Shown in pieces: positions 52,842 through 61,971 of a DNA stretch of 64,000 nucleotides. Made by a program: the position numbers and the translations under genes. The first letter of the stretch is position 1, and each line of letters starts with the position of its first letter. This DNA is from CAHJWH01 sp965198905 (GTDB lineage: Bacteria; Pseudomonadota; Alphaproteobacteria; Caulobacterales; Caulobacteraceae): assembly GCA_965198905.1 (NCBI GenBank), contig OZ240678.1, positions 310,001-374,000 of the forward strand. Reading direction: 5' to 3'. The notes beneath the pieces are model-generated. The model saw only the letters and a program-made list of their open reading frames with translations, did not search any database and was not told the DNA's origin.

Positions 52842-52907
52842 GGCGTCTTGTTCCACCCCCCAGGCGTGCGGTCCAGCCCGCGCTTCGGCTTTGCGGAGGC
52901 TTACGGT

Positions 52908-53291
52908 TTGGCGCGGCGCGACATCACCGGCGAGGTGGACTTCGGCCACCTGGAAACCTATGCGGCCGGAGACGCGGCCCTGGTGGAGGAGGTGCTGGGC
53001 CTGTTCCGCGAGCAGGCGGAGCTGTGGCTACCGCTGCTCGACCCGGCAGGTCAGACCCAGGCGTGGCGAGACGCGGCGCATACGCTGAAGGGCTCAGCAC
53101 TGGGGGTCGGCGCCTTCGCCCTGGCGCGGGCCTGCAGCGAAGCGGAGGCGGACACGTCGGCGGAATTCGGCGTCAGGAGCCTGCAGTTGCAGCGCATCCG
53201 AGACGCCGCCGACGCCGCCATGCTGGACATCGCCGCCTATCTGCACGAATGCGCGCTCCAAGGCCTGAAGACTCCGCGGGGTCGAGCCTGA
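52908..53291 (+). CDS. Histidine phosphotransfer (Hpt) protein
   Basis: 127 residues from a TTG at 52908, chosen because GGAGG sits eight bases before it and the reading MARRDITGEVDFGHLETYAA matches the expected Hpt start; a GTG at 52866 is the alternative. The phosphorylated His is in WRDAAHTLKGSALGVGAFAL, inside a four-helix bundle. It should relay phosphate between a hybrid kinase and a response regulator. No kinase is adjacent. It overlaps the next gene by 43 bases. Confidence 0.82.
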   Translation: MARRDITGEVDFGHLETYAAGDAALVEEVLGLFREQAELWLPLLDPAGQTQAWRDAAHTLKGSALGVGAFALARACSEAEADTSAEFGVRSLQLQRIRDAADAAMLDIAAYLHECALQGLKTPRGRA

Positions 53292-54493
53292 TCGAGGACC
53301 TGAGCCTGAACGCCCCGCCTGACGCCCCCTTCCCGTCCGGCGCGCGGGTGCTGCAGGTCACCCCCGCGCTCGACGCAGGCGGAGTGGAGCAGACCACGCT
53401 GGACATGGCCGAGGCGATCACGGCGGCGGGCGGCGTGGCGCTCGTCGCGTCTTCGGGCGGGCGGCTGGAGGGCGAGCTGACCGCGCGGGGGGGGGAGCTG
53501 GTCCGCATGCCCCTCGACCGCAAATCCCCCGCCGCGCTGCTGACGAACGCCTACCGGCTTGAGCGGCTGATCCTTTCGCGCGAGGTCGACATCGTCCACG
53601 CCCGCTCGCGCTTTCCGGCCTGGTCGGCGTTGATCGCCGCCCGGCGGACGGGCGTGGCCTTCGTCACCACCTATCACGGGGTCTACAACGCGCGATCGGG
53701 GCTCAAGCGGGCCTATAACCGGATCATGGCGCGGGGCGACGTGGTGATCGCCAATTCGGGCTTCACACGGGACCACCTCCTGGCGACGCACGCCGGCGTC
53801 GACCCGGCGAAGGTGGTGGCGATCCCCCGCGGGATCGACCTGACGCGCTTCAGCCCCGACGCGGTGTCGGCCGCCTGCGTGACCGCCGTGCGCGCCGCCT
53901 GGGGCTTAGCGCCCGACGAGACCCGCCCCGTCGCCCTGCTCGCGGCCCGGCTGACGAGCTGGAAGGGTCAGGGCCTGATGATCCAGGCGCTGGCCCGGCT
54001 TCGGGCGCAGGGCGGCCAGGACCTCGTGCTGGTGCTGGCTGGAGACGACCAGGGCCGCAGCGCCTATACCGACGGCCTGCGCGCCGCGGCGGCGGACGCC
54101 GGACTGCATGCACAAGTGCGGATCGTGGGTCACTGCACCGACATGCCCGCCGCCTACCTAGCCGCCGACTTCGCCTGCGCCCCCTCGCTCGATCCCGAAG
54201 CCTTCGGCCGCACGGCCGTCGAGCCCCAGGCCATGGGCCGACCCGTGCTCGCCGCCGATCACGGCGCAATGCGCGAGACCGTGGATGACGGCGTCACCGG
54301 CTGGCGGATCGCGCCAGGCGATGTCGACGCCTGGGCCGCCGCCCTGGCCCGGGCGCTGGACACGCCGACCGAGGGGCGTGCCGCCATGGGCGCGGCGGGG
54401 CGGACGCGGGTCGCCGAGTTATACGCCCTGCCGGTGATGACGTCGGCGACGCTGGCGGTCTACGCGCGCTTGCTGGCCGAGCCGAGGCGATGA
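53249..54493 (+). CDS. GT4-family glycosyltransferase
   Basis: 414 residues from ATG 53249, inside the Hpt 3' end; a CTG or later start near 53290 is possible. GT-B fold: ARVLQVTPALDAGGVEQTTL at the N-terminus, IVHARSRFPAWSALIAARRT, acceptor-side FVTTYHGVYNARSGLKRAYN, and the donor motif PSLDPEAFGRTAVEPQAMGR with the EX7E pair. Probably acts on lipopolysaccharide or other surface glycan. Coupled to the GT9 gene by an ATGA overlap. Confidence 0.88.
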   Translation: MRAPRPEDSAGSSLIEDLSLNAPPDAPFPSGARVLQVTPALDAGGVEQTTLDMAEAITAAGGVALVASSGGRLEGELTARGGELVRMPLDRKSPAALLTNAYRLERLILSREVDIVHARSRFPAWSALIAARRTGVAFVTTYHGVYNARSGLKRAYNRIMARGDVVIANSGFTRDHLLATHAGVDPAKVVAIPRGIDLTRFSPDAVSAACVTAVRAAWGLAPDETRPVALLAARLTSWKGQGLMIQALARLRAQGGQDLVLVLAGDDQGRSAYTDGLRAAAADAGLHAQVRIVGHCTDMPAAYLAADFACAPSLDPEAFGRTAVEPQAMGRPVLAADHGAMRETVDDGVTGWRIAPGDVDAWAAALARALDTPTEGRAAMGAAGRTRVAELYALPVMTSATLAVYARLLAEPRR

Positions 54494-55467
54494 GCCGGCC
54501 CGAGCGGATCCTGGTGATCAAGCTCGCCGCGCTGGGCGACGTGGTGCAGGCCTTTCCGCCCTTCGCCCACATCCGCTCCGCCCATCCGCAGGCGCGTATC
54601 ACCCTGCTGACCACGCCGCCCTACGCCAGCCTCGCCGCCGCCTCGCCCTTTTTCGACGCCATTGAGACGGACGGACGGCCGAAACGCTGGACCGAGACGC
54701 TGGCCATGCTGCGTCGCCTGCGCCTGGCGCGCTATGACCGCATCTACGACCTGCAGACCTCCACGCGCTCCTCGGCCTACTTCTTCGCCCTCTGGCCAAG
54801 GCCTCCGCAGTGGTCCGGCGTGGCGCCGCTCTGCTCCCACCCGCACCGCAACCGTGCGCGCGACCACATGCACACCCTAGAGCGCCAGGCCGAGCAGCTC
54901 CGCGACGCCGGCGTATGGCCGGACGCACCCGTCGCGCGGGGTCGGGCCGCAGCACCGGACCTGTCCTTCATGCTGCACGACAACACGCCCGAGCGGCGAC
55001 CGGAGCATTTCGGTCTGCGTGCCCCTTACGCCCTGCTGGTCCCCGGCGCCTCGGCGCACCGGCCGGGCAAGCGCTGGCCGGCCGCGCGGTATGGCGAGTT
55101 GGCCCAGGCGCTGCTCGGCCGCGGGCTGGACGTCGGCGTGCTCGGCGGCCCTTCCGAGACAGAGATCGGTCGCGCGATCTGCGCCGCCGCAACCGGCGCT
55201 GTCGATCTCACAGGCCGCACCGACTACGCCCAGATCGCAGGGCTCGGCGCGCGTGCAACGCTGGCGGTGGGCAACGACACCGGCCCGACCCATCTTGTGG
55301 CCGCAGCCGGCGCGGCGACGCTCGTGCTGTTCTCAAGCGACTCCGATCCGGCCCTGTGCGCACCCCGGGGGCGGCGGGTGGATTTGCTGCAGACCGGCGC
55401 GCTGGCCGATCTGCAGCTCGATCCGGTGCTGGACGCAGCGCTCAACCTGTCGGACGACCCCGCCTGA
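54490..55467 (+). CDS. GT9-family (heptosyltransferase-like) glycosyltransferase
   Basis: 325 residues. Family marks are RILVIKLAALGDVVQAFPPF at the start, VPGASAHRPGKRWPAARYGE and the donor-site VGNDTGPTHLVAAAGAATLV LFSSDSDP. Members add ADP-heptose to the lipopolysaccharide core. With the GT4 gene this makes a two-gene lipopolysaccharide core or similar unit. Confidence 0.9.
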   Translation: MSRPERILVIKLAALGDVVQAFPPFAHIRSAHPQARITLLTTPPYASLAAASPFFDAIETDGRPKRWTETLAMLRRLRLARYDRIYDLQTSTRSSAYFFALWPRPPQWSGVAPLCSHPHRNRARDHMHTLERQAEQLRDAGVWPDAPVARGRAAAPDLSFMLHDNTPERRPEHFGLRAPYALLVPGASAHRPGKRWPAARYGELAQALLGRGLDVGVLGGPSETEIGRAICAAATGAVDLTGRTDYAQIAGLGARATLAVGNDTGPTHLVAAAGAATLVLFSSDSDPALCAPRGRRVDLLQTGALADLQLDPVLDAALNLSDDPA

Positions 55468-55575
55468 AGCCTTGATCTAAAGGGGCGGATTGGCCATATT
55501 CTTGGGTCGCGCAAGGCAGTTGTCCAACGCTTTGCACGCTGATCTTTCGAATTAACGGTCGAGGAGACCACGCCT

Positions 55576-56112
55576 ATTCGCCGTCCCATGCAAGCTGCCC
55601 CGGTCCGCAACGACGGACCCCGCATCAACGAGGACATACGGGTCCCCAAGGTGCTCCTGATCGACCAGAACGGCGAAAAGCAGGGCATCATGCCCACGCA
55701 GTCCGCGGTCGAAGCCGCCATGGAGGCCGGGCTGGACCTGGTCGAGGTGTCTCCCAACTCCGATCCTCCCGTCTGTAAGATTCTTGATTACGGCAAGTAT
55801 AAGTTCGAAGAGCAAAAGAAGAAGAACGCCGCGCGCAAGCGCCAGAAGGTCGTCGAGATCAAGGAGATCAAGCTCCGCCCCAATATCGACACCCATGACT
55901 ATGATGTGAAGGCCAAGGCCATGCACGGCTTCTTCGAAGAAGGTGACAAGGTCAAGGTGACGCTGCGCTTCCGCGGACGGGAGCTGGCCCACCCCGAACT
56001 GGGGATGAAGCTGTTGCAGCGCGTGAAGGCGGAGTTCGAGCCGGTCGCCAAGGTCGAATACGAACCGCGCATGGAAGGCAAGCAGATGATCATGATCCTC
56101 GCCCCGCGCTGA
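55576..56112 (+). CDS. infC: Translation initiation factor IF-3, rare ATT start
   Basis: 178 residues from an ATT at 55576, with GAGGAGA correctly spaced before it. An ATG four codons later (55588) lacks such a site. The N-domain is GPRINEDIRVPKVLLIDQNG, the linker is YGKYKFEEQKKKNAARKRQK and the C-domain KEIKLRPNIDTHDYDVKAKA. IF-3 rejects non-AUG starts, so the rare codon lets it control its own level, as known for E. coli. rpmI and rplT do not follow; gluQRS does, 19 bases later. Confidence 0.95.
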   Translation: MRRPMQAAPVRNDGPRINEDIRVPKVLLIDQNGEKQGIMPTQSAVEAAMEAGLDLVEVSPNSDPPVCKILDYGKYKFEEQKKKNAARKRQKVVEIKEIKLRPNIDTHDYDVKAKAMHGFFEEGDKVKVTLRFRGRELAHPELGMKLLQRVKAEFEPVAKVEYEPRMEGKQMIMILAPR

Positions 56113-56131
56113 GGATCGATCGGCTGTCGGC

Positions 56132-57016
56132 ATGAGCGGGTTCGTCACCCGGTTCGCCCCCTCGCCGACGGGATATCTCCATCTTGGGCACGCGTACGCC
56201 GCCCTCACCGCCTGGGACGTCGCGCGCCAGCAGGGCGGTCGTTTCCTGTTGCGCATCGAGGACATCGACGCCTTACGCTGCCGGCCCGAGTTCGAGGCGG
56301 CCATCCGAGAGGACTTGGCCTGGCTAGGGCTTCGATGGAACGCGCCGGTCCGACGCCAATCCGAGCATTTGGCCGATTACATGGCTGTGCTGAGCCGGTT
56401 GCGCGCCCAAGGCCTGCTGTACAGGTGCTTTCGCACTCGGCGCGAGATGCTGGACGCCATCGCCTCCGCGCCGCATGGGCCGGGAGAGGATGGCGGCGCC
56501 GGCGTCTTTCGCGGCGGGGCGTCGCCGGTGAACGAGGAAGCCGATCGGTTGGCCCGCGGCGAACCCTTCGCCTGGCGGCTTTCCCTTGAACGGTCGGCTG
56601 AGGCCCTGGGCGGCTTCGGCGATCTCCTCTTCACCGAGGCCGGTCGAGGACCTGCCGGCGAGCACGGCAAGATCGCCGCCAACCTCGGTCTTGAAGGCGA
56701 CGTGATCCTCGCGCGCAAGGACGTTGGGGTGGCCTACCACCTCGCCGTGGTGGTGGACGACGCCTTGCAAGGCGTCAGCGACGTCATCCGGGGCGAGGAT
56801 CTGTTCGCCGCCACCCACATCCAGCGACTGCTGCAGGCCCTGCTAGGCCTGCCGACGCCGCGCTATCGCCATCACCGTCTCCTGCTAGGCGAGGACGGCA
56901 AGCGGCTGGCCAAGCGGAACGGCGCCCCCTCTCTGCGCTCGCTACGAGAGGCGGGCGTCACCCCAGATCAAATCCGCGTCCGGCTGGGATTGCCGCCGGA
57001 GCTCGGAGCGACCTAA
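56132..57016 (+). CDS. gluQ: Glutamyl-Q tRNA(Asp) synthetase
   Basis: 294 residues, the short GluRS-like enzyme that attaches glutamate to queuosine in tRNA(Asp). Class I motifs: RFAPSPTGYLHLGHAYAALT (HIGH) and GEDGKRLAKRNGA (KMSKR-like). It lacks an anticodon-binding domain, as expected. The zinc site expected as C-x-C is reduced: YRCFRTRREM keeps only the first Cys, so zinc may not be bound. Its presence fits queA and tgt nearby. Confidence 0.92.
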   Translation: MSGFVTRFAPSPTGYLHLGHAYAALTAWDVARQQGGRFLLRIEDIDALRCRPEFEAAIREDLAWLGLRWNAPVRRQSEHLADYMAVLSRLRAQGLLYRCFRTRREMLDAIASAPHGPGEDGGAGVFRGGASPVNEEADRLARGEPFAWRLSLERSAEALGGFGDLLFTEAGRGPAGEHGKIAANLGLEGDVILARKDVGVAYHLAVVVDDALQGVSDVIRGEDLFAATHIQRLLQALLGLPTPRYRHHRLLLGEDGKRLAKRNGAPSLRSLREAGVTPDQIRVRLGLPPELGAT

Positions 57017-57058
57017 GGCGGGGTTGCGGCGCAGGACCGGCTCGGCCACACCGCCGCC

Positions 57059-58009
57059 ATGGCCGCCTCGACCGATCGAAAACCGCTGCTGGTGCTGCTC
57101 GCAGGCGCCAGCATCATCGGTGTCGGAGCCGTGCTCGTCCGGCTGACGGGCACAGGTCCTGCGGCGGCGGGCTGGTGGCGGCTGGTCTTCGCCTTGCCGT
57201 TGCTGGGCCTGCTCACCGCCGGCGAGCAGCGATCCGGCGCAGCGGCCCGGTCGCGCGGCGTGTCGGAAAGGACTCCCGCCAGATTGGGCGCCCCGGCCAA
57301 GGTGCTGTTGGTCTGCGGGGCCGCCTTCGCCGCCGACCTGATCAGCTGGCACTACAGCCTGCACTTCACCTCCATCGCCAACTCCACGGTGCTGGCGAAC
57401 CTGACGCCCGTGATCGTGACCGTGCTCGCCTGGGCGGTGTTCCGGGAGCGGCCCACGCCGGTCTTCCTCGCAGGCCTCGGGCTGGCGGTGGCGGGCGCGG
57501 CGACTATGGCTGCGGCTCGGAGCGGGGGGCGAGGCTCGCACCCAGCCCTGGGCGACGGCTTGGCCGTCCTCGCCAGCTTCTGGTACGCGCTCTACTTCAT
57601 GGGCGTGAGGGAGGCCCGCCGGACGGCCAGCGCCCTGCAGGTAATGCTGGCATCAAGCCTTGTGGCGGCCCCCCTGATGCTGATCGCCTCTCTCAGCCTG
57701 CGCGAAAACCTATGGCCCGCCACCCTGCTCGAATGGGCGGCCTGCGTAGGCCTCGGCCTCATGCACGTGTCCGGCCAGGGCGCCATCGCTTGGGCGCTTG
57801 GCAAAGTGCCGACCGCGCTCGCCGCGGTGGTCGTGCTTGTACAGCCGGTGGTCGCGGCGGCGACCAGCTGGCTGGTGTTCCACGAGGCGGTCACCCCGAT
57901 CCAGGCGGTCGGCGGCCTGTTGGCGCTGGCGGGGGTGGCGGTGGCTCAGATGGTCGCCCGGCGCAAACCCGCCCCGGTCGTCGGTGAAGCGGAAGCCCTG
58001 GCGAGCTGA
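57059..58009 (+). CDS. EamA/DMT-family transporter
   Basis: 316 residues with ten hydrophobic helices in two EamA repeats. Typical motifs are NSTVLANLTPVIVTVLAWAV FRERPT in the first repeat and AVVVLVQPVVAAATSWLVFH EAVTPIQAVGG in the second. Exports or imports a small metabolite; substrate unknown. Starts 42 bases after gluQRS and is convergent with the small acidic protein gene. Confidence 0.85.
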   Translation: MAASTDRKPLLVLLAGASIIGVGAVLVRLTGTGPAAAGWWRLVFALPLLGLLTAGEQRSGAAARSRGVSERTPARLGAPAKVLLVCGAAFAADLISWHYSLHFTSIANSTVLANLTPVIVTVLAWAVFRERPTPVFLAGLGLAVAGAATMAAARSGGRGSHPALGDGLAVLASFWYALYFMGVREARRTASALQVMLASSLVAAPLMLIASLSLRENLWPATLLEWAACVGLGLMHVSGQGAIAWALGKVPTALAAVVVLVQPVVAAATSWLVFHEAVTPIQAVGGLLALAGVAVAQMVARRKPAPVVGEAEALAS

Positions 58010-58016
58010 ACCGAGG

Positions 58017-58214
58017 TCAGCTTCGCTTGAACAGCGCCTCCGCGCTCGGCAAGTCCGCCTCCACCTCGCGTTCGATCTCCGTATCGAGCTCAGGGTCGTA
58101 GCCGGCGGAAGCCGCATCGTCGGGGATGCCGGGTCCTGTCTGGGCCATGGTGTCCTCCCGCAGGGCGCCTTCCTCGTCTTCGCTCGTTGAGTTGGCCTTG
58201 TCGCCCGACGCCAT
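58017..58214 (-). CDS. Small acidic hypothetical protein
   Basis: 65 residues, rich in Asp/Glu and likely disordered (GIPDDAASAGYDPELDTEIE REVEADLPSAEALFKRS). The ATG at 58214 has GAGGAG at good spacing, which supports it as a real gene. Divergent from queA, convergent with the EamA gene. No family known to me. Confidence 0.6.
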   Translation of the reverse strand: MASGDKANSTSEDEEGALREDTMAQTGPGIPDDAASAGYDPELDTEIEREVEADLPSAEALFKRS

Positions 58215-58325
58215 CTTTCGTCTCCTCGGTTTGCAAAACAACCGGCATGGCGCAGGCCCTGTTCCGGCCGCGTACACATCCAAGGCTTGACCGGACAGGT
58301 GCGGTATGACGTGTGCGCGAGCCTG

Positions 58326-59420
58326 ATGCCGTCCCAGAGTTCCGCCCCGCCCGAACGCCTCGCTCTGTCGGACTTCGACTTCGAGTTGCCCGCAGAACGG
58401 ATCGCGCTTCGCCCTGCGTCGCCGCGCGACCACGCCCGGCTGCTGGTCGTTGACGGCCATGGCCAGGTGCAGGATCGGACAGTCGGCGATCTGCCCGACC
58501 TGCTGGCCCCCGGCGACATGCTGGTGTTCAACGACACCCGCGTCATCGCCGCCCGATTGTCGGGCGTGCGCACTCGCGCCGGCTCGGAAGTGCGGGTGGA
58601 GGCCACCCTGCTCCGTCGCTTGGCCCCCGATCGCTGGAGCGCCTTCATGCGGCCGGGAAAGCGCCTGCGCGCAGGCGACGCGGTGACCTTTGGCGACGAC
58701 GCCAGCCTGATCGCCAGGCTCGACGCCAAGCGGGAGGACGGCGAGGTGGAGCTGAGCTTCCAGCTCTGCGGCGGCGCCCTCGACGCCGCCATCGCGCGAC
58801 ACGGCGTCATGCCGCTGCCGCCCTACATCGCCGCGCGGCGGGTGCAGGACGACCGGGACCGGGGCGACTATCAGACGGTGTACGCAGTCCACGATGGCTC
58901 TGTCGCCGCGCCGACGGCGGGGCTGCACTTCACCCCCGGCCTGCTCGCCGAACTGGCCGCCCGAGGGGTGGGATCGGCGTTCGTGACCCTGCACGTGGGC
59001 GCGGGCACCTTCCTGCCCGTGAAGGCCGAGGCGGTGGAGGATCACCGGATGCACGCAGAGCAGGGCGAGGTGCGCACCGAAACCGCGCAGGCCCTGAACA
59101 CCGCGCGAGAAGCAGGGGGCCGGATCGTCTGCGTGGGCACCACCAGCCTGCGCCTGCTGGAATCCTGCCTGACTGTCCAGGGCCGCTACGCCGCATTCGA
59201 AGGGGAGACCGACATCTTCATCCGGCCGGGACACGAGGTGCGCGCAGCCGACGGCCTTCTCACCAACTTCCACCTGCCGCGGTCCACCCTGCTGATGCTG
59301 GTGGCGGCGTTCAGCGGGCTGGACGCCTTGAAGGCGGCTTACGCCCACGCCCTGCGCGCAGGCTATCGGTTCTATTCCTACGGCGACGCCAGCCTGTGGC
59401 TGCGGAGCGGCGCGTCTTGA
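58326..59420 (+). CDS. queA: S-adenosylmethionine:tRNA ribosyltransferase-isomerase QueA
   Basis: 364 residues from ATG 58326. QueA transfers and isomerises the ribosyl part of SAM to make epoxyqueuosine in tRNA. Motifs: DFDFELPAERIALRPASPRD, MLVFNDTRVIAARLSGVR, the long VAAPTAGLHFTPGLLAELAA, FVTLHVGAGTFLPVKAE and LLTNFHLPRSTLLMLVAAFS. Overlaps tgt by 4 bases (TTGA). Confidence 0.95.
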   Translation: MPSQSSAPPERLALSDFDFELPAERIALRPASPRDHARLLVVDGHGQVQDRTVGDLPDLLAPGDMLVFNDTRVIAARLSGVRTRAGSEVRVEATLLRRLAPDRWSAFMRPGKRLRAGDAVTFGDDASLIARLDAKREDGEVELSFQLCGGALDAAIARHGVMPLPPYIAARRVQDDRDRGDYQTVYAVHDGSVAAPTAGLHFTPGLLAELAARGVGSAFVTLHVGAGTFLPVKAEAVEDHRMHAEQGEVRTETAQALNTAREAGGRIVCVGTTSLRLLESCLTVQGRYAAFEGETDIFIRPGHEVRAADGLLTNFHLPRSTLLMLVAAFSGLDALKAAYAHALRAGYRFYSYGDASLWLRSGAS

Positions 59421-60538
59421 GCCAGGTCCGCTTCAGCCTGTCGGCGACCGATGGCGCGGCGCGCACTGGCGTGCTGTCGACCCCGCGCGGCGACATCGCC
59501 ACCCCGGCCTTCATGCCGGTCGGCACGGCCGCCACGGTGAAGGCCCTGACCGCCGAACAGGTCCGGCAGGCCGGCGCGGACATGATCCTGGGCAACACCT
59601 ATCACCTGATGCTCCGGCCCACCGCCGAACGCATCCGGCGGCTGGGCGGCCTGCACCGTTTCATGGGGTGGGAGCGGCCCATCCTAACCGACAGCGGCGG
59701 TTTCCAGGTCATGTCGCTCTCCAACATCGCCAAGGTGAGCGAGGAGGGCGTGACCTTCCAGAGCCATCTGGACGGCTCGCGCCACGCACTCACCCCCGAA
59801 CGCTCCATTGAGATCCAGGCTGATCTGCTCGGCTCCGACCTCGTCATGCAGCTGGATGAATGCGTCTCGTGGCCGGCGACAGAGGCGCGCGCCGCCGACG
59901 CCATGCGCCTGTCGGCCCGGTGGGCCGCACGCTGCAGAACCGCCTTCGGGACGCGGGACGGGCAGGCCCTGTTCGGCATTCAGCAGGGCTCCACCTTCGA
60001 GGCGCTTCGGCGCGAATCGTCGGAGCGCCTGCAGGAGGTCGGCTTCGACGGCTACGCCATCGGCGGGCTTGCAGTCGGCGAGGGCCACGCCGCCATGTGC
60101 GAGGTGCTGGACTACGCCCCGGCGCAGCTTCCGGCGGACCGTCCGCGCTATCTGATGGGCGTCGGCAAGCCGATCGACCTCGTGGAGGCCGTGGCGCGAG
60201 GCGTCGACATGTTCGACTGCGTGCTGCCCACCCGCTCAGGCCGCCATGGCCAGGCCTGGACCTGGGACGGCCCGATCAACCTCAAGAACGCGGGATTCGC
60301 GGAGGACGACTCACCCCTCGACGCGGCCAGCGCCTGCCCTGCAAGTTCAGCCTATTCGAAGGCCTACCTCCACCACCTGGTCAAGGCGGAGGAGATCCTG
60401 GGTCAGGTCCTTCTGTCCTGGCACAATATCGCAATGTTCCAGTTGCTGATGGCCGATATGCGCCGGGCGATCTCCGCGGGCAGGTTCGAGACCTTCCGCC
60501 ACGACTTCAAATCCCGTCAGCGTCGTCCGAAGGATTGA
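59417..60538 (+). CDS. tgt: tRNA-guanine transglycosylase Tgt
   Basis: 373 residues from TTG 59417 with GGAG nine bases before; a GTG at 59396 is an alternative. It swaps G34 for preQ1. The active-site region is LTDSGGFQVMSLSNIAKVSE, with GGLAVGE and DMFDCVLPTRSGRHGQAW (nucleophile Asp). The zinc loop is unusual: where C-x-C-x2-C is expected, it reads S-A-C-P-A-S before AYSKAYLHHL, so two of three Cys ligands are Ser; the His is kept. As far as I recall, other alphaproteobacterial Tgt proteins show similar loss. Confidence 0.95.
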   Translation: MSQVRFSLSATDGAARTGVLSTPRGDIATPAFMPVGTAATVKALTAEQVRQAGADMILGNTYHLMLRPTAERIRRLGGLHRFMGWERPILTDSGGFQVMSLSNIAKVSEEGVTFQSHLDGSRHALTPERSIEIQADLLGSDLVMQLDECVSWPATEARAADAMRLSARWAARCRTAFGTRDGQALFGIQQGSTFEALRRESSERLQEVGFDGYAIGGLAVGEGHAAMCEVLDYAPAQLPADRPRYLMGVGKPIDLVEAVARGVDMFDCVLPTRSGRHGQAWTWDGPINLKNAGFAEDDSPLDAASACPASSAYSKAYLHHLVKAEEILGQVLLSWHNIAMFQLLMADMRRAISAGRFETFRHDFKSRQRRPKD

Positions 60539-60569
60539 GGTGAGAGAACCGGCGCCCGCAAAGGCCCAG

Positions 60570-61718
60570 CTACGGTCGCGCTGCGTTGCCTGTAAAGGCG
60601 GTCGCCGTGCTCCACGGTGCGGGCGCACCAGCCCCGATCTCCGTTTTTGTGGACGACACGGGGTCGCTGATCGGTGTCGAGACCTCGACCACTCGAGCCT
60701 CAGACGACGCTGGCGACCAGCCTTGGGAAGGCTCTTGAGCCGGCGGTGTCGCCGTAGGGATGGCGAGACGCTCATGTACGGGAACGAAGACGCCGCCCCT
60801 GTTCCGCGCATCTAGCGAAGTGGAAACAAGAACGACTCGGGCTGCGGCCGGAACGCTCGTCGCGGAGGCTCCAAGGGGCTGAGTCTTCCCGGACTGGACA
60901 ACGCTGGCCCGATGAGCCGAGGGCGCTACGCCCGCCTTCGGTGAGGTTAGCACGGCGACCTGCAAGTTTGGAGAGCTCGCCACGGCGGCGACGCTGGTAA
61001 CCGCGGCGGCGGACGCGGGCCGGGCTGACGCGAGGAGGATGGGCGCGCCGCCGGTTTGAACGGGGCTTGTCACGACCACAGCGCTCCAGCGCGCGTCGAC
61101 GTCGGCCACCTGTACAGGCGTGTAATCGAGCGGCGCGGCGGGCCAACTGCAGCTGTGCTCCATCCCGATCGCCTTCAGGAACGAGCGCCGGGTCGTTCCC
61201 GCCAGCTGGGCGTGCTTGACGTGGTTTTCATAGCGCGTCGCGCCAGTGATCTGCTTGATCGTGCTGCGCATCGGCAGGAAATGCTCAGCCGCGCTCCCTG
61301 CGGCGTCAAGAGCGGCGGACGCGGCGAAATCCGCCCCGCGCATCACCCTGGCCTTGTGCCTCTGCTTGGGCGCATCGACGTCAGGTCCAAGCGCGAGATC
61401 GAGTTCAGACACCCGGTCCAGCACGTCGTTGCAGCTGTTCACCCCGGTGAGGTCGTAAGGATGCGATTCGGCACGCAGGAGCACGGGCGCGATCTTGTCT
61501 TGCATCATGTTCAAGTCGTGCAGCGGCTTGCGCACCGCATCGCCCGCTCCGACATACAGCTCCCCGCCCGTCGCGCGAACCGCGCCGACACCGGTTTGCG
61601 CAACCGAATATGTCGCGTGAATGCCAGTATTTGCATAATGGGCGGGTGCGGTCTGGCACCCGGCGACCACGGCCCCGAGGGAGACTGCCGCACACGTCGA
61701 ACCCAAAAGTTTCGGCAT
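60570..61718 (-). CDS. Hypothetical lipoprotein
   Basis: 382 residues from ATG 61718 (GGAGC before it). A lipobox signal peptide (GSTCAAVSLGAVVAGC) is followed by a helical region of about 170 residues (VAQTGVGAVRATGGELYVGA, HDLNMMQDKIAPVLLRAESH) and a long Ala/Val/Ser/Pro-rich tail of about 190 residues that looks unstructured. No known domain. Convergent with tgt. Confidence 0.65.
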   Translation of the reverse strand: MPKLLGSTCAAVSLGAVVAGCQTAPAHYANTGIHATYSVAQTGVGAVRATGGELYVGAGDAVRKPLHDLNMMQDKIAPVLLRAESHPYDLTGVNSCNDVLDRVSELDLALGPDVDAPKQRHKARVMRGADFAASAALDAAGSAAEHFLPMRSTIKQITGATRYENHVKHAQLAGTTRRSFLKAIGMEHSCSWPAAPLDYTPVQVADVDARWSAVVVTSPVQTGGAPILLASARPASAAAVTSVAAVASSPNLQVAVLTSPKAGVAPSAHRASVVQSGKTQPLGASATSVPAAARVVLVSTSLDARNRGGVFVPVHERLAIPTATPPAQEPSQGWSPASSEARVVEVSTPISDPVSSTKTEIGAGAPAPWSTATAFTGNAARP

Positions 61719-61971
61719 CGGAAGCTCCAAGAGCGTGACTTAATTTACACACAACATGTCGCTCCGGACAAACGGTTTCGTTTCTCCCGCGAGGCTTTTG
61801 CGCCGCAAGCTCGCCGCACTCCGGCCGGAAAAAAGGCCATCCAATTTAAAGTAAGGTGGTCGCCGCTGGCGGTGCGACGAACCGCGTCCCACGGCGCGTG
61901 CGACGCCCCGGCGGCATTGAGCGGCGGGACGCAGCGGGGTAGAGGGACCTCCTGTCGCCTAACGGCGCAGC

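Noticed and set aside
51984..52860. Long plus-strand extension before the Hpt coding region
   Set aside because: Only the part from 52908 resembles an Hpt protein; the upstream part is antisense to crtY, and a GGAGG site fixes the start at 52908.
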